The translations under genes were made by a program, and so were the position numbers. DNA of 64,000 bases from VGNY01 sp964549635 (GTDB lineage: Bacteria > Chloroflexota > Dehalococcoidia > GIF9 > UBA5629). The first letter of the stretch is position 1, and the number at the start of each line of letters is the position of its first letter. The stretch is from contig CAZJVJ010000008.1 in assembly GCA_964549635.1 (NCBI GenBank), positions 4,857 to 68,856 of the forward strand, read 5' to 3'. The notes under the pieces were generated by a model that made no database searches, was not told the origin of the DNA, and saw only the letters and a list, made by a program, of their open reading frames with translations. Shown here piece by piece: positions 50,402 to 58,748 of this stretch.

Positions 50402-51703
50402 TTAAACCGGATAACTTCCCCTGCCCACATTATCCTTTGGCTTGGGCGGCGTACAGAGCAAAATTGCCACCAACCCGACCACTCCCGCTACCCATGAGAC
50501 GACCAAAACCGTGAAATATGTGCCCTGGAGGTCATAAAGAAACCCGGCGAGAGGGGCCACCAGAGCATGGACGGTCATTGAAACAGGTGAGACGAGTCCG
50601 GTGATACCGGCAAAGGCATGTGCCCCCCAGTAATTACCGGTAATAGTGGGGAAGCAGACGTAGGCTACACCGAAGCCGAATCCAGCCAGAAGTGGATACA
50701 GATACGCCATCCACATAGCGTCAGGTGACACAAACCAGAACATAACTCCGCCTGCCAGTATGCAGAAAGCACCAAAGGCAAAGAGGAAGCGTGGCTCGAT
50801 TATGTCACCCAGAACTGCGATGGTGAAGCGCCCAACAATGCTCAGCCCTATAGCCAGGCTGTAGAAGAAGGCGGCCATCGTCGGATCAAAACCTCGGTCC
50901 TGCAGATGAAGAGGTCCTTGTGTAGCCACAACATGCCACAAAAAAAGACTGAACACCTCAGCCACAACAAGCAGCCACAATGCTGATGTCCTCAAGGCAT
51001 CGCGCAAACTCCAGTCAACAGGAGTACGATAGGTCTTGGCTGTTGTGTTGTTACTGCTTCCCGACTTCACCTGCCGTGGAGGACGCCCATCAGGGTGTTG
51101 GCCCATATCAGCCGGCTGATTACGTACCGAAAGTATGGCTACAACCATACCGATAACCGAGGCTATGGCAATGATAAACCAGCCTATGCGCCAGTCTCCA
51201 CTGGCAGCCTGCACAGCCTTGCTCACAATCTGAGGAGCTAGAAAACCGCCTATAGCCCCTCCACCCAGCACCAGCCCCATAGCCATGGCACGGCGCAAAT
51301 TGAACCAGGAGATAATAACCGTCTGTACAGGTATCACCGAGGCAAAGGAAATCCCCAGACCTGAGAGTAGGGAGAAGGCAAGGTATAAGGGAAAGACATG
51401 GCCAATAAGACCCATCACAAAGTTAGCCATGGCCACGATGAGTCCACCAATAGTTAGGGTAGCGCGGGCTCCAAAACGCCCGAGCATCCAGGCAGTGAGT
51501 GGCCCGGTAAGGCCTAGAAGCATCATGGTGGCTGTAAATCCCATCATTATCTCGCCCCTCGACCACCCGATATCCTGAATCATGTAGGGATAAAGCACCA
51601 TCGGGCTGTAAAAGGCAAAGCCGATTGGGATGGTATAAACTACCCACAGGAAAAACAGCAACCACCAGCCATAAAAACCTTTTGCCTTCGTCTCAGTTGT
51701 CAT
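50402..51703 (-). CDS. MFS transporter, oxalate/formate or monocarboxylate type
   Basis: A 433-residue membrane protein with twelve predicted helices. FYGWWLLFFLWVVYTIPIG at the N-terminus and DIGWSRGEIMMGFTATMM are typical of the OFA/monocarboxylate branch of the major facilitator superfamily. The central loop after helix 6 is hydrophilic (GQHPDGRPPRQVKSGSSN), and the C-terminus is short and polar. It should import or exchange a small organic acid; substrate cannot be assigned. The ATG at 51703 has no good ribosome site in the preceding 15 bases. Confidence 0.85.
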   Translation of the reverse strand: MTTETKAKGFYGWWLLFFLWVVYTIPIGFAFYSPMVLYPYMIQDIGWSRGEIMMGFTATMMLLGLTGPLTAWMLGRFGARATLTIGGLIVAMANFVMGLIGHVFPLYLAFSLLSGLGISFASVIPVQTVIISWFNLRRAMAMGLVLGGGAIGGFLAPQIVSKAVQAASGDWRIGWFIIAIASVIGMVVAILSVRNQPADMGQHPDGRPPRQVKSGSSNNTTAKTYRTPVDWSLRDALRTSALWLLVVAEVFSLFLWHVVATQGPLHLQDRGFDPTMAAFFYSLAIGLSIVGRFTIAVLGDIIEPRFLFAFGAFCILAGGVMFWFVSPDAMWMAYLYPLLAGFGFGVAYVCFPTITGNYWGAHAFAGITGLVSPVSMTVHALVAPLAGFLYDLQGTYFTVLVVSWVAGVVGLVAILLCTPPKPKDNVGRGSYPV

Positions 51704-51917
51704 GATGGCAATTACTTGCTCGGCTTGGAGCAGACCCTCTCAAACACAGGCCACATATTATACCATCACCGTTCATGCCACTGGGAAATTCAGTAGTATA
51801 TGCATCTACGCTGGACTTAAATTGAAGAAGGGGCTTCCCAGAGAACACCTAGTCACCAGGCTGAAAGTTCGCGAGCCTAAAGAAGAGTATAACGGCCGGG
51901 GCACAATCTATGCAATG

Positions 51918-52451
51918 TCACAAACGCGTAGTTTCAGGGTAATTGGGCACTCCGTAAAACAAAGCCAGCCTTTCCTTAAGTGCTTTCAGATTAACCACAT
52001 CTTCTTTGTTGTATTCCAGAAGCAACGCCAAGGCACTCTGATTGCCGCCCTTTAGATAACTCCACCATAACTGCACTGCCTCGTAGCCGCCTATACCCTG
52101 AAGATTACGGCGGATCCCCAGCTGCTGCTCCACTGCCTTAAGGCCACCGTATAGATTATTCCTCCAGCAATCAAACATCAAGTCATGGTGATGGTATGTC
52201 ACAGCAATGTCAATTCCCAGGCAGGCAGCAATAAAGGGGAGGTCGAACCTTGTCCCATTATACGTGTATATAGTATTTACACTCCTCAGGGCTGTGATCA
52301 CATTGCCCCTGGTGATTTCTTCGCCCACAAGTTGAATCAATTCATTGTTCCCGCCTTCGCACCGCAAAAAGCCAATAACCGTGATGTAGTCAGAAAATGG
52401 GGACAAACCTGTGGTCTCTATATCGAGGTAGACATGAACCAGCCGCCTCAT
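51918..52451 (-). CDS. RNase H-like (DEDD-type) exonuclease, YprB-like
   Basis: A 177-residue single-domain protein of the ribonuclease-H-like exonuclease superfamily. Acidic motif I is YLDIETTGL (Asp10, Glu12), motif II YNGTRFDLPFI with its Asp, and motif III EYNKEDVVNLKAL with its Asp. These fit a 3'-5' exonuclease of the kind known as YprB. The Tyr just before Asn-Lys-Glu-Asp suggests the DEDDy form. It has no neighbour with related function. Its 5' end is divergent from the DHA2 transporter gene. Confidence 0.85.
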   Translation of the reverse strand: MRRLVHVYLDIETTGLSPFSDYITVIGFLRCEGGNNELIQLVGEEITRGNVITALRSVNTIYTYNGTRFDLPFIAACLGIDIAVTYHHHDLMFDCWRNNLYGGLKAVEQQLGIRRNLQGIGGYEAVQLWWSYLKGGNQSALALLLEYNKEDVVNLKALKERLALFYGVPNYPETTRL

Positions 52452-52592
52452 TGCCTGTACCTCTATTTTCCGTCAGATTCTAGTATAGCATATTTAAGCC
52501 GCCAACGAGTTCCTGCTCTGGTTTCCTTCAAAAATAAGGAGGGAGGTGGTAAAATTTGCAGGCTCGTCCAGGTGCAACAGGCTGATACCGGT

Positions 52593-53963
52593 ATGTACGA
52601 AGCCACCAATTCGCGAACAGCTTTACTGGTGACCACCATCGGTTCCTTCCTTACGCCGTTCATGGGCGCCGCCATTGCTGTTGCCCTTCCCACCATCGGA
52701 AATGAACTGGCAATGGATGCCATTTCACTGGGTTGGGTAGCTACGGCATACTTGCTGGCGGCGGCTATGTTTTTGGTGCCCTTTGGCAGGATAGCTGACA
52801 TATATGGCAGAAAGAAGGTTTTTACCTGCGGCATGTTCACGTTTACCGTTGCCTCAATCTTGTCTGCACTCTCACTTTCCTCCGCTATGCTCATCTCGTC
52901 CCGGGTGGTACAGGGGATAGGCGGTGCCATGATTTTCAGCACGGGGGTAGCCATACTGACCTCGGTGTTTCCACCTGAGAAAAGGGGCAGAGTCCTGGGC
53001 ATAAATGTCGCTGCCGTCTATGCCGGACTCTCTCTAGGGCCACCCGCCGGTGGGTTATTAACACAGTATCTCGGCTGGCGAAGCATATTCTGGGTAAATG
53101 TGCCACTGGGGCTTGCAATAATCGCACTGGTCTGGTGGAAATTAGGAGATGAATGGGCTGAAGCCAGAGGAGAGAAATTCGACTTTACGGGCTCGATAAT
53201 CTACGGACTGATGCTCATAGCCATAATGTATGGCTTCACCATGCTACCACAGATGTCTGGCGGCTGGCTAATCTTGGCAGGTGTTGCCGGAGCTGTGGGC
53301 TTTGTCAGGTGGGAGATGAAGGTGAAGAGCCCCTTGTTAGATATGAGCCTGTTCAGGAAAAACACGGTATTCGCACTATCTAACCTGGCAGCGCTTATTA
53401 ACTACAGCGCCACATTCGCCGTCAGTTTTCTGCTAAGCCTGTACCTGCAGTACATAAAAGGGTTCAGCCCCCAAAGCGCTGGACTTGTTCTGATAGCCTC
53501 ACCCCTGATGCAGGCCGCTTTTTCGCCGTTCGCCGGTAGGCTCTCGGATAGGATAGAACCCAGAATTGTGGCCTCAGCAGGTATGGGGCTGACAGCTATA
53601 GCACTCACCCTGTTCATCTTCCTGAAGGCAACAACTGACCTGATATTCATCGTTGTCAGTCTAGTAGTGCTGGGCTTCGGTTTTGCCCTTTTCTCGTCGC
53701 CCAACACAAATGCTGTTATGAGCTCCGTGGAGAGGAAATTTTACGGAGTGGCCTCCGCCACACTGGCAACAATGCGGCAGTTAGGCATGATGCTGAGTAT
53801 GGGTATAGTTATGCTGGTATTTGCCATGTACATCGGCAGGGTGCAGATAATGCCTGAACAGTACCCGGCTCTCCTGAACAGCATGAACACGGCATTCATT
53901 GTCTTTACCATACTCTGCTTCGGGGGCATATTTGCCTCGTTGACACGAGGCAAGGTGCGCTAA
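52593..53963 (+). CDS. MFS drug:H+ antiporter, DHA2 (EmrB/QacA) family
   Basis: A membrane protein of about 456 residues, with fourteen predicted helices as in DHA2 exporters. Family signatures include GWVATAYLLAAAMFLVPFGR, ADIYGRKKVF (motif A) and GPPAGGLLTQYLGWRSIFWV. It should export lipophilic compounds using protons. The start is unclear: the ATG at 52593 gives the usual N-terminus but has no ribosome site. A very strong AAGGAGGGAGGTGG lies at 52536-52550, 3 bp before an in-frame ATT at 52554. GTG at 52572 is a third option. Confidence 0.85.
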   Translation: MYEATNSRTALLVTTIGSFLTPFMGAAIAVALPTIGNELAMDAISLGWVATAYLLAAAMFLVPFGRIADIYGRKKVFTCGMFTFTVASILSALSLSSAMLISSRVVQGIGGAMIFSTGVAILTSVFPPEKRGRVLGINVAAVYAGLSLGPPAGGLLTQYLGWRSIFWVNVPLGLAIIALVWWKLGDEWAEARGEKFDFTGSIIYGLMLIAIMYGFTMLPQMSGGWLILAGVAGAVGFVRWEMKVKSPLLDMSLFRKNTVFALSNLAALINYSATFAVSFLLSLYLQYIKGFSPQSAGLVLIASPLMQAAFSPFAGRLSDRIEPRIVASAGMGLTAIALTLFIFLKATTDLIFIVVSLVVLGFGFALFSSPNTNAVMSSVERKFYGVASATLATMRQLGMMLSMGIVMLVFAMYIGRVQIMPEQYPALLNSMNTAFIVFTILCFGGIFASLTRGKVR

Positions 53964-53978
53964 ATACAACCCCCTGCT

Positions 53979-54839
53979 TCAGTCCGCATAGAAACCGATA
54001 CCAAGAAGGCCCGGGCCAGTATGTACCCCCATAACCGGTGTAAACTCGGTTATGTAGAGCTCAGTGCACTTAAATCTGGACTCAATCTCAGTGGCCAGCT
54101 TTTTCGCCTCGTCAAGCTCATCAGCGTGGTGCACCATGACGTGCACTGCTGAATTCCCCACCCTTTCTGCCATTACCTTAAGCATATGTTCTACAGCCTT
54201 CGCCTTCGTCCTGGTCCGAGCCAGAGGTTGTGTTTCACCCACCGCAGGCGAATGTTCCAGGAGCGGTTTCATATCTAGCAGCGTACCGACCCAGGCGGCA
54301 GCCCTGGCAATGCGGCCAAGTCTGGCAAGATAATAAAGTGTGTCCAGCATGGCTATGAAATTTACCCTACCCATGATTGTCCGTGCCGCTGCCATTGCCT
54401 CTTCTAACCCGGCCCCCTGGCTGGCTGCTCTGGCTGCCGCAAGCACAATAAAACCCAGACCGCTGGACACAGAGCGACTATCGAATACTTCAATTCTGGT
54501 ATTGGGTAGCTCCGCTCTAGCCATCTCTTTTGCTGCTGACGCTGCCTCAAACGTCTTGCTCTGCAGGCTTGTTAAAGTGATGCAAAGTATACTTTCTGCC
54601 TTCTGGCTTAGCTGTTGGTAAATATTAAGGAAATCCCCCGGCGATGCGGTTGAGGTGGTAGGCAAATTTTCCTTCCGGCGCATAATCTTATAAACCTCGT
54701 TGGGCGTAATATCAACTCCGTCCCGGTATTGCTTACCCTCATAAATTATCAATAAAGGGACTACAGATATATCGTACTTTTCCAACAGCTCCTGGGGCAG
54801 ACAACACGTGCTATCAGTGACAACAGCAACCTTCTTCAT
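53979..54839 (-). CDS. DegV family fatty-acid-binding protein
   Basis: A 286-residue DegV protein. VAVVTDSTCCLPQELLEKY at the N-terminus and TSTASPGDFLNIYQQL are the lipid-head-group contacts of the family; GRINFIAMLDTLYYLARLGRI-like helices follow (here VNFIAMLDTLYYLARLGRI). DegV/FakB proteins present fatty acids to the FakA kinase for phosphorylation. fakA is not in the window. A minus-strand TTGACA at 54892-54897 could be its -35 box, but the -10 is weak. Its 3' end faces the DHA2 gene at 15 bp. Confidence 0.9.
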   Translation of the reverse strand: MKKVAVVTDSTCCLPQELLEKYDISVVPLLIIYEGKQYRDGVDITPNEVYKIMRRKENLPTTSTASPGDFLNIYQQLSQKAESILCITLTSLQSKTFEAASAAKEMARAELPNTRIEVFDSRSVSSGLGFIVLAAARAASQGAGLEEAMAAARTIMGRVNFIAMLDTLYYLARLGRIARAAAWVGTLLDMKPLLEHSPAVGETQPLARTRTKAKAVEHMLKVMAERVGNSAVHVMVHHADELDEAKKLATEIESRFKCTELYITEFTPVMGVHTGPGLLGIGFYAD

Positions 54840-54982
54840 AGCACAACCTCACAGGTGAGATGCTACTACTTTGCCATACGAGGTATTTGATTGTCAATAG
54901 GCATTCCTTAAGACCCTTTATTAACAATCCGCTCCAATTTAGCCTCGACCACTTCGCGGCCTAAAGGGGAGTGTAGAGCCGT

Positions 54983-55012
54983 TTGCAATGGCAACTACCG
55001 CATGTCTATAAT
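54983..55012 (+). promoter_or_regulatory. promoter of the ECF S component - DUF1893 pair
   Basis: TTGCAA (54983-54988), 18-bp spacer, perfect TATAAT (55007-55012). Predicted start near 55019. It overlaps an in-frame ATG at 55002, which therefore cannot be the start of the following gene. Confidence 0.5.
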
Positions 55013-55031
55013 GAATAAAGGCAGGCTGCTG

Positions 55032-55631
55032 ATGATTAACAGGATTTTGATTTCCAACCCCCACCCTTTCCCTATGGTTTTGAGATATACTGACATCCGT
55101 AGCTACATTTTTACTGCAGTCTTCATTTCGCTGGCCGTGCTGGTGCCGTGGGTATTTCACCAGTTCCGCCTGGCAGGGCCCACTTTCCTGCCCATGCATA
55201 TCTTCGTGCTCATGGCCGGGCTAATATTCGGCTGGCGGGCAGGCCTGATTGTCGGACTGTTTACGCCGATTATTAGCCATTTAACTTCAGGCATGCCAGT
55301 AATGAGCGTCCTGCCACAAATAACCGTTGAACTTGTAGCCTACGGCTCAATATCCGGAATGCTGCGTGAAAAATTCAACCTACGGACAATATGGTCACTG
55401 ATTGGAGCTATGATAGGCGGACGTCTGGCGCTGTTGCTGGCAATTTTGACAATATATATCATCACCGGAGAAAGTTACAGCCCTCTAGGCGGGGAATCAA
55501 GTCCCTTTCTTGCCTTATGGTCCGTGATTAGGCAAGGCTGGCCGGGCATAATAATCCAGTTGGTCTCAATACCGTCAATAGTCTGGATGACCGGGCGATT
55601 TTTAGGAAAGTCACAAAATAAACAGCTATAG
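55032..55631 (+). CDS. ECF transporter S component-like membrane protein
   Basis: A membrane protein of about 199 residues with five to six helices. HIFVLMAGLIFGWRAGLIVG and FTPIISHLTSGMPVMSVLPQ resemble substrate-binding S components of energy-coupling-factor transporters, which bring in vitamins or metal-related substrates with a shared ATPase module. No EcfA or EcfT gene is nearby, so it would use a shared module. ATG at 55032 is chosen, since the promoter covers 55002; ATG at 55074 is also possible. Its stop overlaps the start of the DUF1893 gene. Which vitamin it binds is not clear. Confidence 0.72.
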   Translation: MINRILISNPHPFPMVLRYTDIRSYIFTAVFISLAVLVPWVFHQFRLAGPTFLPMHIFVLMAGLIFGWRAGLIVGLFTPIISHLTSGMPVMSVLPQITVELVAYGSISGMLREKFNLRTIWSLIGAMIGGRLALLLAILTIYIITGESYSPLGGESSPFLALWSVIRQGWPGIIIQLVSIPSIVWMTGRFLGKSQNKQL

Positions 55632-56047
55632 TGTATAAGGCGTTATTTGATGAGTTCCTGACTAGCCATAGCAGCCTCCAAGTATATGAAGATGGCAGGC
55701 TCGTCTTTGCCTCGTACAAAAGCGGACTTCTGCCTCTGCTCGAGTACATCGATAGATTTGCCTCCAGTCACCGAGGTGTAGTCGTCTTCGACAAAATAAT
55801 GGGGCATGCTGCGGCTTTACTCTGTGTCAAGGCTGACTGCCGGGAAATCTACAGCCCCCTCGGCAGCGAACTCGCGGTCAGGGCACTGGACAAATATGGT
55901 ATCAAGCACTACCTGATTGAAGTCGTGCCCTGCATTCAAAAGCCCGACCAGAGCGATATGTGCCCCTTGGAAAGGTTATCAATCGGCAAAGAGCCTCAGG
56001 AGTTTTATCAACTAGTCGCGAAATTGCTACTGAAAAGCAAGGACTAG
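55631..56047 (+). CDS. DUF1893 (TM1506-like) protein
   Basis: A 138-residue cytosolic protein matching DUF1893: SLQVYEDGRLVFASYKSGLLPLLEYI (given in part: YEDGRLVFASYKSGLLPL), VVFDKIMGHAAALLCVKAD and a Cys in MCPLERL. The structurally known member TM1506 has, as I recall, a cytidine-deaminase-like fold. No deaminase zinc motif (H/C-A-E) is complete here, so activity is doubtful. The GTG at 55631 overlaps the upstream stop TAG by one base; the pair is coupled. The 3' end overlaps the convergent MaoC gene by 4 bp. Confidence 0.82.
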   Translation: MYKALFDEFLTSHSSLQVYEDGRLVFASYKSGLLPLLEYIDRFASSHRGVVVFDKIMGHAAALLCVKADCREIYSPLGSELAVRALDKYGIKHYLIEVVPCIQKPDQSDMCPLERLSIGKEPQEFYQLVAKLLLKSKD

Positions 56048-56484
56048 GGCAAAGTAACCTGTGCTGTCCCAACCGCCACCTTTTCTCCGTCCTGGTTGAT
56101 GGCCCACAGCTCGACTACCACAAAATTTTTGCCTTTGCCAATGGGATGTTTCTCGGTGACCACTCCGCCATAGGTGCAGGTAGACCCCACGGGCACAGGC
56201 TTGATGAGCTTGACTTCCATTTGCTTCAGCTGGCCTCCGGAGGCATATGCCCAGTTGGTAATAACAGTGGCCATCAGGGACATGGTCTGATTGCCGTGCA
56301 TCACCGGGACAGGCAGGCCAAACACCTGAGCGGTCTGGCACCACTCCGGATTTGTATGGACTGGATTGTAGTCAAGCGAAGCCACAGCATGTCTCCAGAT
56401 GACCTCTTGTGTTATGTGCTGCCTGACTTCAGGCAATACATCACCACAGTTGACCGATTCAAACGTCACCTTCTTGGTCGCCAT
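56044..56484 (-). CDS. MaoC-like (R)-specific enoyl-CoA hydratase, catalytic hot-dog subunit
   Basis: A single hot-dog domain of 146 residues with the hydratase motif SLDYNPVHTNPEW: Asp, Asn and His of the MaoC hydratase-2 site. VPVMHGNQTMSLM and VPVGSTCTYGGVV follow as expected. It probably pairs with the upstream FAS1-like subunit to form a two-domain enoyl-CoA hydratase or 3-hydroxyacyl-CoA dehydratase. The ATG at 56484 has AGGAGG seven bases before it. Its 3' end overlaps DUF1893 by 4 bp. Confidence 0.88.
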   Translation of the reverse strand: MATKKVTFESVNCGDVLPEVRQHITQEVIWRHAVASLDYNPVHTNPEWCQTAQVFGLPVPVMHGNQTMSLMATVITNWAYASGGQLKQMEVKLIKPVPVGSTCTYGGVVTEKHPIGKGKNFVVVELWAINQDGEKVAVGTAQVTLP

Positions 56485-56531
56485 TCCTGTAACCTCCTGC
56501 TGCCTATTATTTGAAAATTCACCATCAAAGC

Positions 56532-57110
56532 TCAGGCCTCCAGAGCATGCTCGCCTTTAACGAACCTGAGTACATCTTCCCTGGACTTTGGCAAAATCAG
56601 CGTCATATAGCATCTACCCTTCAATTTTCCATGCTGGTCGTACATTTCAGTGAGATATCTCATATAGTACTTTCCCCTCTTTACCCACTTATCGTAGCTC
56701 TTAGTCTTCACTGTGAGTATGTCGCCCACACGGATAGGGTCATGCCACTCAAGCACCTGGCCGGGATTTCTGGCACCTGGAGTACGGATCCAGCTACCAG
56801 CTCCTTTCTGAAACACATAGAAAAGAACCTGGGTGGCAAACATGGGGTGAGCTACCAAACCATCATAGCCACATTTCCTGGCATATTCTTCATCGTAAAA
56901 CAGAGGATTATTATCAGGGACTCCCTCTGCATAGGCTATCATATCCTCAGCCTTGACCTCGAACTTTATGGGCACCTCGGTCTCTTTGCCTATCTCTACC
57001 TCGTCCCAGAATTCGTAATCCTCTATCTGCTGTAGCTCCAGAAAATCGGCTGAAAAGCTCTTCTGCTTCTCCGTCTTCTGATACTTTGCCATTTCTTCGA
57101 GATAACCCAT
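56532..57110 (-). CDS. FAS1-like dehydratase, partner hot-dog subunit
   Basis: A 192-residue hot-dog protein of the FAS1-like dehydratase/HTD2 type. VPIKFEVKAEDMIAYAEGV opens the domain, DNNPLFYDEEYARKCGYDG replaces the His motif with Asn-Pro-Leu, and DPIRVGDILTV is typical. Such non-catalytic halves bind the CoA substrate, while a MaoC partner supplies the active residues. That gene follows 47 bp downstream. The ATG at 57110 is preceded by GGGAGG. Confidence 0.85.
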   Translation of the reverse strand: MGYLEEMAKYQKTEKQKSFSADFLELQQIEDYEFWDEVEIGKETEVPIKFEVKAEDMIAYAEGVPDNNPLFYDEEYARKCGYDGLVAHPMFATQVLFYVFQKGAGSWIRTPGARNPGQVLEWHDPIRVGDILTVKTKSYDKWVKRGKYYMRYLTEMYDQHGKLKGRCYMTLILPKSREDVLRFVKGEHALEA

Positions 57111-57311
57111 TCTTTAATACCTCCCTGTTATTTTAATGCACAGTTAACCATTCCTGATGTGCTAGTTCAATACCTGGAAGCTTCAGTCTCCTAATCTTTC
57201 CTCATCTCAGAAATATGGCGAGGCTGATTACCTCCGGATAAGCCATCAGGCGGTATATACTATAATGTATCTTCTAACAACATTATCATCAGAGTAGCCT
57301 TAACTCTCCAG

Positions 57312-58061
57312 TCAGAATGTGAAGACCACCGACTTTGTTATTTCGTCAAGGCTGGCAGCCAAAGCGTTCCTATCCGCAAACCTTACGTTCAAGATTCTTG
57401 GCATTATTTTGCTGGCATGCCATTGGAGATATTTGCATTCGCGTATCAGTGGCTTAAGAATAAGCCTGTTGCCACCGAAAAAGATGTAATCAAAGCTAAA
57501 ACCGCTGAACTTCTCTTCAATTCTATTGGCAACTCGTCCCAAAAAGTCCTGCTTCTGCTCCTCAATCCTTCGGGCGAACCTTTTCTGACTTCGGCCGCCT
57601 TTCTTGTGCTCCTTATGTATGTAACCTGTGCCCGTCTTCCATTCCACCAGACTGTCACCATCAAAGACCCCTATAGCATAAGAGCCCCAGGCCACTAGAG
57701 CTACCCCAATGACATATCGCCTCTGCAACATATCTCTTAAAACTGAAATGTTTGGCTTACCGGCTGAAGTTTTACTTGCCGCGATTGGATACGCTGGCAG
57801 GACTACATACTTACCCGTCGTCTGACTCCAGAATATGGCTGCTCCGGTGCGGTACCTTTTGGCTCCATTCATAACCACATCGGCTCTGACTGCTGACTCA
57901 ATCTCACCGGCATATGTCTCATACTCTAGCCCCAGCAGCTTTCCCAGACCATCGGGAAAATCGCCCGGTTCAACATATACAGTTACAAAATCGCCGGATT
58001 GAACTTCCAGCGAGGAAAGGAAATGGTGCAAGCCCTTTTTAGTAAAAACGCGACTCTGCAT
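57312..58061 (-). CDS. acVLRF1-type peptidyl-tRNA hydrolase/release factor homologue
   Basis: The 249 residues match the actinobacteria/chloroflexi branch of VLRF1, the catalytic domain of Vms1/ANKZF1 and a relative of eRF1. The key loop is EHKKGGRSQKRFARRIEEQK, with GGRSQ at residues 155-159. Gln159 would correspond to the eRF1 GGQ-type residue that helps cleave peptidyl-tRNA. In eukaryotes Vms1 frees nascent chains from stalled 60S subunits; a bacterial rescue or quality-control role is inferred. It is the last gene of a unit with a rhomboid protease and a metallo-beta-lactamase, 21 bp after the former. Confidence 0.78.
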   Translation of the reverse strand: MQSRVFTKKGLHHFLSSLEVQSGDFVTVYVEPGDFPDGLGKLLGLEYETYAGEIESAVRADVVMNGAKRYRTGAAIFWSQTTGKYVVLPAYPIAASKTSAGKPNISVLRDMLQRRYVIGVALVAWGSYAIGVFDGDSLVEWKTGTGYIHKEHKKGGRSQKRFARRIEEQKQDFLGRVANRIEEKFSGFSFDYIFFGGNRLILKPLIRECKYLQWHASKIMPRILNVRFADRNALAASLDEITKSVVFTF

Positions 58062-58082
58062 GATGCCGCCGGTAGAAAAAAA

Positions 58083-58718
58083 CTACAAGAAGCTAGTATG
58101 AACTCTACTACGCAGAATAAGACCGGCTATTAAACCACATAGCAGCCCGCCCAGGTGGCCCTCCCAGGCTATACCTGGGACAAAGGATATGATTACGAAC
58201 CCACCGATCACTGCCACCCACAGGGGCATGGCCACAGGTATGGGAAAAACATAGACCCGCTGCCTGGGCGTTAGCACGGCGAGCGTACCCCCCAGCGCAA
58301 AAATGGCGCCAGAGGCACCTATCACCGTATACATAACTTTGCCCAGGGGCAAAGATAGCAAAATAAAAAGGATATTGCCACAAATCCCGCCAAGAAAATA
58401 GACGATTAAAAAAGCGCGAACGCTAACCAATCGAATCAGAAAACTGCCGAAGAAATAGAGGGTTAACATATTGGCCAGGAGATGCCATATACCCCGAGGG
58501 TCATGCACAAAGAGATTGGTCACGATTGTCCACGGCTCTTCCAGAAAACTTGCCGGGCGCAGTCCTAAAGCCTCAACAACTGGGTTGGGGCTGCCCGGCA
58601 AATCAGAACTGAACAGGGGCACTACCTTTTCTGCTATATATACCAGAAAACAGAGGATTATTATGATAAGTATTGGGACTATATTATCGCCACGGTAACT
58701 GCGATAGTTCATTTTCAT
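58083..58718 (-). CDS. rhomboid family intramembrane serine protease
   Basis: A 211-residue membrane protein with six helices. HLLANMLTLYFFGSFL is the second-helix motif, the nucleophile Ser is in VIGASGAIFALGG (about residue 135), and the catalytic His is in AWEGHLGGLLCGL (about residue 188). It cleaves transmembrane segments of other membrane proteins. The ATG at 58718 has only a weak ribosome site; a second in-frame ATG is two codons on. It lies 30 bp after the metallo-beta-lactamase gene and 21 bp before VLRF1. Confidence 0.92.
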   Translation of the reverse strand: MKMNYRSYRGDNIVPILIIIILCFLVYIAEKVVPLFSSDLPGSPNPVVEALGLRPASFLEEPWTIVTNLFVHDPRGIWHLLANMLTLYFFGSFLIRLVSVRAFLIVYFLGGICGNILFILLSLPLGKVMYTVIGASGAIFALGGTLAVLTPRQRVYVFPIPVAMPLWVAVIGGFVIISFVPGIAWEGHLGGLLCGLIAGLILRSRVHTSFL

Positions 58719-58748
58719 TCATTATCAGGATGAATTCATCGACCGCTC

